From NCBI GenBank assembly GCA_001465935.1, contig LNKV01000018.1, positions 394,542 through 458,541 on the forward strand: a DNA stretch of 64,000 nucleotides. The letters are read 5' to 3'. A model generated the notes under the pieces. The model was given only the letters and a program-made list of their open reading frames with translations, was not told the DNA's origin and did no database searches. Below, one piece after another: positions 45,265-55,505 of this stretch. How positions within the stretch are numbered: the first letter of the stretch is position 1; the number at the start of each line of letters is the position of its first letter. The position numbers were made by a program, and so were the translations under genes. This DNA comes from Clarireedia homoeocarpa (lineage: Eukaryota > Ascomycota > Leotiomycetes > Helotiales > Rutstroemiaceae).

Positions 45265-46556
45265 TCTACTCGCGCCCTGCCCTCTCTAATCCCCCTCCTC
45301 ATCTCCAAAACCAGTGTATCATTCCGGCAAAACTTCGCACCGGAATCGTCAGCTTCATCAAAAGACGTCGACGCCGAAGGCTTCACACATGTCTGTCTCC
45401 AACCGCCTATTCAGACCTCTCTCGCCATGATCGTCTCTCGTATTATCTGCGGCGAGAAATACGCCCGAGACAAAGAATGGATCAAAACCGTCGCAGAATT
45501 CGCCCGTGGAGTCTTCTTCCACGGATTGATTTTTCGCAAGCTCCTGATGTGGTGTAGGGGTGGGTGGTACCCTGGATGAGCACGATGGGTAGATTGAAGA
45601 AGATTGATAAGATGTTAACCGCAGACGTAACTTCCCTCGTCCGAACCTCTATGACGAGCGAGAAAGGCCAGCACGAACAAGAACAAGAAGAAGGTATAAT
45701 CCTCCCTGCCCTCGTCACCGAAGTCGAGACTCGAGAGTTTTATAAAGATAAAACAGAGCTGGAATTAATCCAAGGTATTAATTACCGGATGATGCACCTT
45801 CTATTCGCGATGGTTGACACAACGGTATTGACATTTAATCATGTGATATATGATATCATCGGGCATAAAAAGGATATCTATACGAAGAAGCTGAGAGAGG
45901 AGATTAGAGAGATGGGGAAGAAGTATAGGGGTATATGGATGAGGGAGGTATTGGGGGAGTTGAGGTTGTTGGACAGCTTTTTGAAGGAGAGTCAGCGAAT
46001 GCACCCGTTGGGGTATACGTTAGGGAATAGGAAGGTGGTCAGGAAGGAGGGTGTGAGCTTTAGGATAGGGGCTGCTAGAGGAGAGAAAGGGGCTGTGGAT
46101 GAGGGAGAAGAGGAAAAGGAGATTTTTATCAAGAGAGGGGAGAGGATGGATCCGGATAACTGGGATAAGCTGAAGGTGTTCAAGGGCTTTAGATATGCGG
46201 ATAATGCGGTGCCGATTACGATGCCTAGTGAGAAGTTTATAAGTTTTGGGTTCGGTATATCTTAATTTTTTCTGTTTGCCTTCTCCTTCAGTTAACTCCT
46301 TTTCATATGCTGGAATAATCTTCTAATTCTGTATACAGGCCGATATGTATGCCCAGGCCGCTACATAGCACTAACAATAGAGAAAATAATAGCGATAGAG
46401 TTCTTGATGAACTATGATTGGAAGGAGACGGAGCGATTAGAGGACTGGTATTTTGGATAGAACAATATACCGGATATGAAGAGTAAGGTTGCTATTCGAC
46501 GGCTGAGTGAGGGGGAGGTAAAGGAGTTATGGGAGGAGTGTGCTGCATCGCAGTGA
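45265..46556 (+). pseudogene. Cytochrome P450 relic, frameshift plus in-frame stop
   Basis: C-terminal two thirds of a fungal P450 monooxygenase. The first part (45265 to about 45557) reads SVSFRQNFAPES, CLQPPIQTSLAMIVSRIICG and EKYARDKEWIKTVAEFARGV. The frame then shifts within the G-rich run at 45557-45567 to VVPWMSTMGRLKKIDKML. The I-helix (AMVDTTVLT), the K-helix (ESQR), the FRYAD segment and the heme loop are recognisable. The loop, FGFGRYVCPGRY, is restored by an 84-nt intron at 46255-46338. A TAG at 46458-46460 interrupts the tail, and coding-like sequence continues in the same frame to a TGA at 46556. The N-terminal third with membrane anchor was not found. The run-associated shift could be an assembly error, but the stop is separate. 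Confidence 0.75.
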
Positions 46557-46610
46557 AAGCTAGTATCATATGGGAGTCGACACTAAGACGTGGTTTTATT
46601 ATTGTGAACT

Positions 46611-47369
46611 TTAAGCAGGGAATCGGTCGCGCTCTGTCTGTACGATGAACAATCGTATTGCGATGATAACTAAATAATAGAAATACTTTCCTTGACAATA
46701 AGCTGTGCAATCGGAGTTCCGAGAACATGATGGAGGGTGATCGTCCATAGTAGAGTGATCAATAAAAGCACTGCTTCCGGAACTGATACCAAAAATGTAC
46801 GATCTGGAATAAGTGCCTTTCCCAATGTTGATATTAGTGCCTACAGTAAGTGTGCCTGTAGATCCAACTGTGACAGTTATGTTACCAGTATTGAGTTCAG
46901 TTGAGCCGGGCCGAAAAAGAACAATAGGAACAACAGTAGTGATATCCGTAGTGTGAATATCGTGATCGCTACTCATAGCAAGATATAGGTCGTTAATAGT
47001 AGCAATTTGATCTCCAATTGTAGATGTATATGTAGTATAAGGAGTGCTGAGATTAAAAAGAAGGAGAGGATCTGTCAGAGTGAAAGTTTGAGATTGTCTG
47101 ACTCCACCAGTACCAACTTGAACAACAGAATTAACGTCAAGAGTATTATTATTACTAATACCAACAGTCACATTTCCGATACTGGTTTTTAGTGTGCCGG
47201 GGATAGGAATAATAACAGGAATCGTAGTATTGATAGTAGCAGTAGGAGAAGCATCGGTAGGAGAAGCGTCAGCAGGAGAAGTGTCAGCGAAGATGATTTG
47301 AATGTTTGTGCTTGGAAGTGCTGAAGCCTGTAAAGCAACAGATAGAACTGGGAGTATGGCCCACTTCAT
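46611..47369 (-). CDS. Secreted protein with two internal repeat modules
   Basis: An uninterrupted 252-aa frame with a signal peptide (MKWAILPVLSVALQASALPS, cleavage likely after residue 18). A short Asp/Ala/Ser/Pro repeat (SPADASPTDASPTA) follows, encoded by a 15-bp tandem. Two roughly 50-residue modules share the pattern PG-x6-GN(V/I)TV-x6-TL-x-V-x6-G-x-G: the first includes IGNVTVGISNNNTLDV and the second TGNITVTVGSTGTLTV. Several Asn-X-Ser/Thr sites suggest N-glycosylation. The C-terminus has SCSRNSDCTAYCQGK followed by a hydrophobic stretch (YYLVIIAIRLFIV). The end could instead be altered by an unseen intron. No family is recognised; a cell-wall or effector-like role is possible but unproved. 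Confidence 0.6.
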   Translation of the reverse strand: MKWAILPVLSVALQASALPSTNIQIIFADTSPADASPTDASPTATINTTIPVIIPIPGTLKTSIGNVTVGISNNNTLDVNSVVQVGTGGVRQSQTFTLTDPLLLFNLSTPYTTYTSTIGDQIATINDLYLAMSSDHDIHTTDITTVVPIVLFRPGSTELNTGNITVTVGSTGTLTVGTNINIGKGTYSRSYIFGISSGSSAFIDHSTMDDHPPSCSRNSDCTAYCQGKYFYYLVIIAIRLFIVQTERDRFPA

Positions 47370-49148
47370 TGTGATATATGTATAGTGGTTGGTAGGATGT
47401 AGGATTTTCGATAATCTACTACTAGATATAAAGTTAGTATTATAGTTTAAACACTGATCGCAAGTAAAACTTACTCAAAACTGAAGAAAGGTATTGATAT
47501 CAGAGAAATGGATAATGAGAAAATGTAGTTTCTTGTTGTTACTAGAAGAACTGCATCCCTTGTTAAATACTCCAAATCATCCACTTAATTCTCGAACTAA
47601 TCCTTTTACAGAAGAAGATTTCTATATAAATAGTAGTGCATTCAGCTTACCCCGTATCAATATAAGATGATACGGAAACTTGGATATCTAGTATGCAAGT
47701 CACCTAATCTGGATATCTTGGAAGGATATACAATGATACATATAGAGATATTCATTTGTAGCTTACAAGGAAAAGAAAAAAGATACAATTCATCACACAT
47801 AGAAATGCTAGAAGGAAAAGAGTCTTACTACTACCATCACTACTACTACTACTACTACTACTGCTACTACTACTTAATATCATAGATTATGAAATACTAA
47901 ATTAAAGAGTAAAAGAAAAAGAGAAAGAGAGAGGAGAGAGAGAGGGCCCCGAGAAGAGTTCGATGCTAGATAGTGAGATGCGGGATACAGAACTCTGTCC
48001 TGATATAAGTAGATTGGATCCAAGAATCTACCAAGCGGATTCCGGAAGCGGCTATGCTAAAAAGCCTGCTGACATGGGTTTGGGAAATCTTACCCCACGC
48101 CAAACCCTACCCCGCTTTTCTATCTCGATATATGCGTCACGAATTTCAACATCTACATATTCACACATACCTATGTTGCCCTCACTATCGAAGTAACTAG
48201 TACCAGAAGACCATTTATCAGACGCGGGGTAAGCACTACGAAAGAGGCACGTCGAGAGAAGGACTCTTCGTGTATGTAATGTGTGATTCGTAACATGCAA
48301 AAGGATATACTTCCAAAAATACATTCTAGACACTTGATCGACGCTTCTAAATCATGATATAACGCCATCAGGTACTTGCTATACTTGCACTTCTAAGGGC
48401 ATATACTCGATATACCTTCCATTCGATTAACTATCAAATTATCTGTAATATACTCACAAAGAACTCCTCTGACCTTACTAAATATCCGCTCGGAATATAT
48501 GAACCAGGTGGAAACGCGTGTTTATCTCCGTTGTTCTACCCTTAGCATACTTAAATTCTCAGCTTTAGACTCCTAAACTTCCAACATGCTACGTTCGATT
48601 GAATTTCTTCCACCTCTCATGAAACGTGCGCTCTAGGTTTGCCGCAGGCCTTGCCTGAGAGCCTCTGATGAGCACCTTTTAATCCGAAAGTTCTCTGCAC
48701 TCGCAAGACATCTACCGCCATATCTTCGTAAAGTTTCAATTATTTCTGTGCAGGAATTGGGAATTGGAAAAGTGAGGGATAACACTCACCGTACACGCGC
48801 TGTACGGCACACTAAAAGTGCTTCTGCTGTTTATTAAACCTCTATAAATGAGCCCTTGAGATTGTGAATTAATATTAAATACGTGGTAGAGCCTGGACGT
48901 TGAAATAGCATGATCTCAGAGGTTGAAGCTATTCATATTTCTGAAGATTGTCGTCGTTTTCGTTGGATACTTAGTAAGCAGAATCATATCCATTTGTGTA
49001 CTAGCTCAAAAGGTGGAGACGAATAGAACAGGGTTTTTCCCCAGGTCCGAGCTAGAAGAAATAAAATCAGAGAAGGATGATGGCGAATTAATTTTCCGCA
49101 TATCCTGACGTCTCGATCTAAATCTAAGAATTTTTGACCATCAATGCG
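47370..49148. repeat. Gene-poor interval with a TAC microsatellite
   Basis: This 1.8-kb interval has a TAC trinucleotide tract at about 47826-47874 followed by a GA-rich tract at about 47910-47945. A minus-strand open frame at 48052-48333 (about 93 codons, including SEGNIGMCEYVDVEIRDAYI) looks protein-like but has no recognisable family or clear exon partners. Nothing else is supported. Confidence 0.4.
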
Positions 49149-50213
49149 ATGACTACAATTACTATGCGCTCTATGCGCAACAGCTCAATCCTTCAAACCC
49201 CTTCCTCCGCATTCAAACCCCAGCTTCAATACCTTCCCCTCCTAACCCCACGCTATCAATCATCCAGCAGCACCATCACCGCCGCCCCCTCAACCAGCGT
49301 ATCCAAAGTCAACGGACCCTCCTCCACTCTGCCTGCCGAACTCTCCCTCCCCGTCCGCAAACCCAACGAACCATTCTTCTTCAAATACGCCATTTCCCTT
49401 GGCAAAGCCTACGCTGCCTTCTACAAAACCGGCGTCAAGAACATCTACTATAACTACATTGCGGCACAACCCCTACAAGAAATTATCGACACCAAACACA
49501 AAGGCTCAATCTCCTCTGCCGTGAAAGCGGGCGATCTCTCGCGCTCCGATTTCCAACTCCTGGTGCGGAATTGGCACGATGTGAAGCGAGTCCCGGCATT
49601 CGCGCTGGTGTTTATCGTGTGTGGGGAATTCACGCCGTTGGTTGTGGTTGCGATGAGTAATGTGGTGCCGTGGACTTGCAGGATTCCGAAACAGATTGAG
49701 GGGGATAGGAAGAAGTTGGAGGAGAGGAGGAAGATTTCGTTTCGGAATTTGACAATGCCGCCGCCGGAGAAAGAGGTCGGGGTTCAGGGGTTGGAGAGAA
49801 TGCAGTTGTTGCATATCAGTTGGAGCTTGGGGTTGAGTAGTAGTATGTGGGATTGGTTGGGAGGGAGACTACCTGGATTGCCGAATGCGATTTTGAGGAG
49901 GAAGGTTAGGAAGAGGTTGGAGTATTTGGAGTTGGATGATGAGTTGATTGGGAGAGAGGGTGGAGTGGCTGGTATGGAGGAGGAAGAAATTAAAATGGCG
50001 TGTGTGGAGAGGGGAATCGATGTTATAGGGAGAGATCTGAGGAGTTTGAGGACCGATATGAAAGGCTGGTTGAGGTCTGTAGAGAAGGCTGGGAGGGAAA
50101 GACTACTTCTTACCAGGTGAGCAATCCAGAGCCAACTTTTGATATCTGAACAACCTTACTAACCAATCCCCTCGTAGACCCAACATGTGGCCCGTCAAGC
50201 CAGAAACGAAGTA
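49149..50213 (+). CDS. Mitochondrial LETM1-like (ribosome-binding domain) protein
   Basis: Predicted inner-membrane protein of the LETM1/Mdm38 superfamily, 334 aa from exons 49149-50116 and 50177-50213. An Arg/Ser/Thr-rich presequence is followed by FFFKYAISLGKAYAAFYKTG and VKNIYYNY. The LETM1-type core is LSRSDFQLLVRNWHDVKRVP, then AFALVFIVCGEFTPLVVVAM, a likely membrane helix. Later are ISFRNLTMPPP and MKGWLRSV. It lacks the EF-hands and long coiled coil of full LETM1 and is closer in size to LETMD1-type proteins. A small last exon adds PNMWPVKPETK. LETM1-family proteins act in cation homeostasis or mitoribosome tethering; the exact role here is inference. Alternative in-frame ATGs are at 49164 and 49173. 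Confidence 0.8.
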
Positions 50214-50782
50214 ACGCAACAATCACGCACTTCACTTTCTTATCTCTTTACATTCACGCCAGCAATCCGACTCGACTGTACACGACCATCTCCACCGCTG
50301 TACACTACTTGTGTAAACCCCAAAACAGGAAACAAGCTAAAAGACCATACTTCTCATCTGAAAGACATGTACTGTAGTAGACTTAGAGTTAGACATTAGA
50401 ACACACTACTTTGATATTATGGATGAATATACGAAGTTTCTTAGAGCACATTAATTAAAAGAGTGGCCAGTGTATGTCTGCTGCCACATGCTCTACATAG
50501 TACTCAACTCTTTCTGTTCACTTTTTCTTCTACCTACTCTCTGTCTCTTCCTCCCGTTGTGGGATGCATATAAGATACTTATCACCATACAAGTACAATA
50601 TTTACATTGAAGTGAAAGTCATTGCCATAGCACGCGCGTAACCCGTACCTCATATCAGTAAGCCCTCCTTCCGTATACCCAGTCGTAACTACGTTTATCT
50701 CCACTAGGTTGATGTGTCACGACTTCTAACCTATCCCGTGAGAGCTAAATTCTATCTCGCTGCAACGTCCTCTAACCATCGT
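50214..50782. other. Convergent intergenic spacer
   Basis: The 569 bp between the LETM1-like gene and NAB3 are 3' flank of both. No feature is seen. Confidence 0.45.
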
Positions 50783-53393
50783 TTACTGTCTAAATCTGGC
50801 CAGCTGCGCCATTATGTTCTGCACCTGCTGTGCGCTCTGCCCATTCTGATCGGGAGCAGGATATCCATTCGCAGCAGCCCCATATCCAGCATTGTTATTA
50901 TAACCAGCGTAAGGATCCACAGGTGGTTGTGCCTGCGGATAAGATTGCTGAAGTGGTGGCTGTGCCTGCTGTTGCTGCTGCTGCTGCTGTTGCTGTTGCT
51001 GAGTAAACCCGCTCAATAAGCCTGCGATATCGATTGAGGCATTTGCGGCTATAGCTGACGGGTTCTGTTGTAGAGGCATGTTATTCAGAGTACCTAACAA
51101 CTTCTGCAGAGCCGAGTTGTCTAGTTGACCCACGAGACCAGCCAGGTTGGCATTTTGCGCCGCTAAGGGAGCTTGATATGCTGGTGCTGCATTTGAGAGA
51201 TATTGTGGCTGTGGCTGCGTAGACTTGGCGCGTATGACTAGTTCTGCTGCAATCTTAGGCTCTAGATCTTGATATTCGTCAAAGCGAACAGCATTAGAGC
51301 CACCTTGACGGTCGAATACCTGGAGAGAAATTTTGCTGGCATTCTGTGACCTCATATCTAATTGTGAAACTGCAAGCACGCCTTCAAGTATCTGTCGTCG
51401 TATAACAGCTTGAAGGGGTAGGCGGGGGCTGAGGAACATTACTTCTGTTTTTACTCCGCGACCGCGCATCTCACCTTCCACCCAAGAGACGAATCCTCGA
51501 TCTAGCTCTGCCATGAGAATTATTTGAACATCTGGGACGTTGGAAGGATCTCTTCGAGGAATCTGAAGGATTGCGTCGTCGCTGGCTTCACTACTTCTTG
51601 GGCTTGGGCTGCGATCCCTATATCTACCATTGTTCGTGTTTGACAGTGGAGACCTCGAGCGGCGCCTGTCTCTGCCATTGTACGAATCTCTGTTGCGAGA
51701 TGAATATTCATCCCTACCTCGGTAACCTCGAGAAGGTGATGGTGATCTTCCAGGCCGGTAATCGTCACGTGCACGCTGTGGCCGATCATACTGTTGCGAT
51801 CCATATCGGTCATTGTGGTTGTAGCCCGAATTCCGTCCTTCATGTTGACTATTCCGACCGCGCCCGTTTGAGCCGTTTCTTGCATGATCCGGAGAACGGG
51901 ATCTTCCTTGTGCTTGAGATCCGTTCTGAGCGTTGCGTGTATTCTTCTGGGCTTTCGAAATCTCGAGATCTGGGAGATTGAATTAGTTTGATTTCCCGAT
52001 CCCAGAGAAGGATAACTTACGCATTTTTCGACCTCTTACTTCTTTGCCCTGTTCCATGTCTAGAGCTTTGTAGCAAGCAGCAGCGTCGTGGAATTGAACA
52101 AACCCATATGCTTGCTTGATGGATATTTGTGCGAGTTCACCATACTTGTGGAAAACATGAAATAGATCTCGTTTAGTTAATTTCTCAGACGGTAGATTGC
52201 CTAAAGATGAATCAGTGAATAAATATTTGGTATTTCCCAAAGGAGATTTTCTTACCAATGAACAATCTTGAACCCTTCGGAAACCGTTCCCAAAGTCCCT
52301 CTGTCACGTACTTTCGTTCTCTATCCAAAAATTCGTCGTAAATCTTTTGCACGGCTGGCCCCCAGGGTCGCTCATCATCATGCCCTTCAGACGGTGCAAC
52401 AGATGTCATTCGCTGAGATTGTCGATATGGCTTGGGGCTATTGGGCTCTTGATTGGGTTGACTAAATGAAACAGATGGGGGAGGGGGTAGGCCATATCTT
52501 GAGTCAGTAGCAGTGCCAGGAGCACCTGTTGCAATCAAAGATGGTGTTACACCAGTAGGTCTATAGGAAGTGGGCGCATGTGAATAGCCTTGGGCTCCAG
52601 CATTGTATTTATACGCATCATCGTAGGAAGGGTAATTGGAACGCTTTGGTAGCGGCTGTTGTGTGACTTGTGGGCGCGGAGGAAGGCTTGCATGAGTGGG
52701 TAAGCTAGAGCCGCTTTTGAGAGGGGGAGCATTGCTAGAAGAGGAGGAACTTGGGCGGGCAGCGGCTGCATTTATTTCAGCATTGGCAGTAATATTGTCC
52801 AATAATTGCTGGATGTCAATCCCACCAGTGGGATCCTCAGGGGAAATGGGATTCGTTGCGATAGTCGAAGTGTGGGATGGATCATCAGAGCTTTGGGCGG
52901 CTGCAGATTCAGAGTTCGTGGGAAGAGTAGGAGAAGGGATGGCAGGGGCGGATTGGATTTCAGGGCCACTTTGAGAATAAGAGATGGGAGGTCGTTCGTT
53001 GGGAATTGAGGTAGGCAAATCGCTCGATGGCACTATGTTAGACGAGTTCTTCGGCTCTTGGTCAACAGCCTGTGATTGATCGTGACTATCTGTGTTTTCT
53101 TCTCCATCAGATTCAAATGTCATAGCATAGTCATCGCTGACTTCCGCTTCCTCATCCTCTACTTTGTCTTCTGTGGCCTCTTCATCCTTCTCGTCATACG
53201 CGTCTGAAAATCTTGTATCGGATAGAGGAGAGTCGTCAGGTTTCTTGGTTTCTTCGTGTGTTGTCGTCATGTTAAAGGTAGGGTCGATTTGATTTCGAAG
53301 AACTGGGATATCTAAAGGATTTGGTGGTCGAACGGGTAAGGGAGACACAGGCGTTCGAATCTTCGTATGAAACTCAGGTGGTTCCGAAGTCAT
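50783..53393 (-). CDS. NAB3: Nab3-like RRM RNA-binding protein
   Basis: Homolog of yeast Nab3, the RNA-binding partner in Nrd1-Nab3-Sen1 termination of non-coding transcripts. Exons 53393-52256, 52200-52021 and 51969-50783 give 834 aa. The N-terminal half is acidic and Ser/Pro-rich. The segment IYDEFLDRERKYVTEGLWER leads into the RRM, RLFIGNLPSEKLTKRDLFHV (RNP2) and KQAYGFVQFHDAAACYKAL (RNP1). The first intron falls inside RNP2. An Arg/Ser/Gly-rich region follows, then a C-terminal domain (PDVQIILMAELDRGFVSWVE) and a polyglutamine run of about 12 near the end. Low-complexity Gln-rich ends are typical for Nab3 and can self-assemble. Confidence 0.88.
50955..51002. repeat. CAG/CTG-type repeat encoding polyglutamine
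   Basis: This trinucleotide tract in the last NAB3 exon encodes about 12 glutamines near the C-terminus. Units are mixed CTG/TTG on the plus strand, so length instability is possible but reduced. Confidence 0.8.
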
Positions 53394-54110
53394 AAATGCC
53401 TTTGTTATGTATCATGTACGGGAGTTGGTATGGAATGCACAAAGAGGCAGCGTGTAGGAGAGCTGGGTATCAGACAAGCTTTGGCTATCAGGGGAAGTAA
53501 AGTCCAGACTATCTCGATGGCAAGGCAGGGCGAGAGTCTGGGGGAGAGTATGGGAGAAATAATGGATAATGCGACAGGACTGTCAAGTGCGAAGTGAGCA
53601 GATGGAGAAGTAAGATTCGATTGGTTCCTTCGACTTTTGGATGAACTACAATCAAATTCAAGTTATTCTTTTGTTGGCGGATGGGACGTGAAAAGCGATG
53701 AGAGTAATGGGGCTCTTGCTTTATATTGCGGTGGCTGCTGGTCGATGGTATTTGGGGAGCAGGTACAACGCACGGTAGGTGTAGATGAGAAGTTGTTGGA
53801 TGGAGGGATGAATGGATAGATGGATGGATACGAATAGGAAGTCGATGAGCACATGAACAAGGTTGAGAAAAAATAAATTCCTTCAGCTCTAAGGTTAAGT
53901 TACCGAGTCTGCTAAGGTGACGAAAGCTTAACATGAACAATAGGCAAACTAAAGGCCTCAGGTATCAATACAGACCCTTATCTATGCAGCTTATTATGCA
54001 GCTCAGGATCCAGATCACGGAAAACTCTATCTTAACCCTCACACTTATTATTGTACCTAACGAACATCTGCCTACCAAAAGCAGAAGATCAAAAATCTGC
54101 AAAAGATAAA
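53394..54110. other. Intergenic, NAB3 promoter to tRNA gene
   Basis: The 717 bp include the NAB3 upstream region. At the right end, on the minus strand, T-runs of four (54104-54101) and five just beyond could terminate Pol III after the tRNA gene. No coding exon is supported. Confidence 0.45.
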
Positions 54111-54251
54111 TGCCTCCAAACGGAGTCGAACCGTTGACCTCGACATTTCTTAGTATGAGTTACTAGTGTCGCGCCTGTTGAATTGTTAGTTAACTATTCG
54201 TAGTTCAGGATGAGTTGTGACAACTTACTCTACCAACTGAGCTATAGAGGC
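54111..54251 (-). tRNA. tRNA-Thr(AGU), split by a D-arm GT-AG intron and a 37/38 intron
   Basis: Threonine tRNA gene. Exons are 54251-54229, 54174-54161 and 54146-54111, together 73 nt ending in the discriminator A. The joined RNA folds fully: acceptor GCCTCTA/TGGAGGC, D stem GCTC/GAGC, anticodon stem CGACA/TGTCG with loop CTAGTAA (anticodon AGT), variable AGGTC, and T stem AACGG/CCGTT with loop TTCGACT. Intron 2 (54160-54147, 14 nt) is at the normal 37/38 site and contains TACT, which can pair with AGTA. Intron 1 (54228-54175, 54 nt) splits the D stem between positions 23 and 24. It begins GTAAGT, has CTAAC about 12 nt before its end and finishes CAACAG. Box A and box B are intact. T-runs follow the gene. 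Confidence 0.85.
54175..54228 (-). other. Spliceosomal-type intron inside the tRNA-Thr D arm
   Basis: This 54-nt insertion starts GTAAGT, carries AACTAAC as branch site and ends CAG, the same grammar as the protein-gene introns in this window. Its ends can be shifted by one base because of a shared G, but one placement gives exact GT-AG. It contains a hairpin (AGTTG-TCA-CAACT) just after the donor and a palindrome TAGTTAACTA overlapping the branch region. No bulge-helix-bulge is evident at the junctions, which argues against the tRNA endonuclease. Confidence 0.7.
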
Positions 54252-54659
54252 TGCTAATTGTTGAGAGGAGCTCTTAATATAGTATATATCCTAAATTTGT
54301 AGAGAAATGTATGCAGGCTGAAAGTTCCAGGTCTGGGACATCTCCATCAATTCTATAACTAACAATCATGATAAAAGTCATAAATGAATTGAAAATCTTC
54401 TAGAAATGAACAGAGAGTCATCAAGCTATAGCCATCTCTAATCCAATGTACTAAGCTCGATATATAGTACTGCTTACATAACACTTCAAAGCAAGCCAAT
54501 CATTTATTGGCATTTTGAAGCAGTTGTAGCAACATTCCTATCAAAGACGATGGACTGAAAAGCGACATTTCAAATATTTGCCGAACAGGTAGTCCTCCAG
54601 CTGAAATATCACTTTTGCCAGTCTGGGCTATTACCAAGTCGCTGGAACTCACCCTCAAT
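54252..54659. other. Spacer between divergent tRNA and ICT1-like genes
   Basis: The 408 bp contain the tRNA 5' flank and the upstream region of the next gene. No further feature is seen. Confidence 0.4.
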
Positions 54660-55505
54660 ATGAGCTTCAAAAACGTCCTCCCTCGAACATCTCTGTTCTC
54701 TCACTTCTTCATCACCCGGCCACTTCATACACCATTGCTGCAGGCCAATTCAAGACATCTATACAACTGGAGAGCATTTTCCTCCAGCGGCCACGCTAAC
54801 GCGGACGATGAGGCCGAATTTGATATTGCTAGAAAGTGGTTCACTACCTTCGATGCTTCCACTATACCTGCGAAAATGGCCAAAACCACATTCTCTGCAT
54901 CTTCAGGTCCCGGCGGGCAAAAAACCAACAAGTATGTTAATTCGCTCGGATCTACAATTATAGGTACTAACTACTTAAAGGACGAGTTCAAAAGCGACTA
55001 CATCATGGCCGATGAAGTCACTCGAAAGCGTCCTGCCGAAGGTGATTCATCGTGAATTACTTCGTAGCTCGTACTATGTCGCTTCTTCTCACTCTATTCT
55101 GATCCAGTGCGATAGCAACAGGAGTCAGACGAGCAATAAAGAAGAGACGCATGGAAGGCTGTATGAGGAGATTAAGCGAATCTACAAAGCATCTGTGCCC
55201 GGCGTAACATCAGCCGAGCAGAAGAAAAGAATTGAGCAATTGTGAGTGGCAATATCTTTTTCTGTTTACTCTTTTGCAAGATTGCGTTTCAGTCGGGGGG
55301 CTGCCATCTCCGATGCTGTTACATGTCGTCAGGCGGGATAAATCGGCGCCTGTTGTGGCGTAGAGATGATCTCAGGAGTCAAAGATTTTTTTCTCTTCTT
55401 ACTAACATACTTTGCAGGAAGGCGTCGGGAAATGCTGCAAGGCTTAAGATGAAAAAGCAACACAGCGATAAGAAGAAATCCCGAAAGGGTAGCAGCATAT
55501 TTTAG
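54660..55505 (+). CDS. Mitochondrial peptidyl-tRNA hydrolase, ICT1/Pth4 type
   Basis: Class I release-factor-like hydrolase that frees nascent chains from stalled mitoribosomes. Exons 54660-54931, 54981-55241 and 55418-55505 give 206 aa. The N-terminus is a mitochondrial presequence (MSFKNVLPRTSLFSHFF). The catalytic GGQ loop is intact: FSASSGPGGQKTNK, continued across intron 1 (TACTAAC branch) as TSSKATTSWPM. Then LLRSSYYVASSHSILIQCD, GRLYEEIKRIYKASVPG and a basic C-terminal tail (KMKKQHSDKKKSRKGSS) for ribosome binding. There is no codon-recognition domain, as expected for this subgroup. Confidence 0.92.

Noticed and set aside
54111..54251. Reading the interrupted tRNA simply as a broken pseudogene
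   Set aside because: Removing the GT-AG block leaves a perfect tRNA with no mismatch in any stem and intact promoter boxes, and the block has donor, branch site and acceptor in the right places. Decay would not produce this, though expression is unproved.
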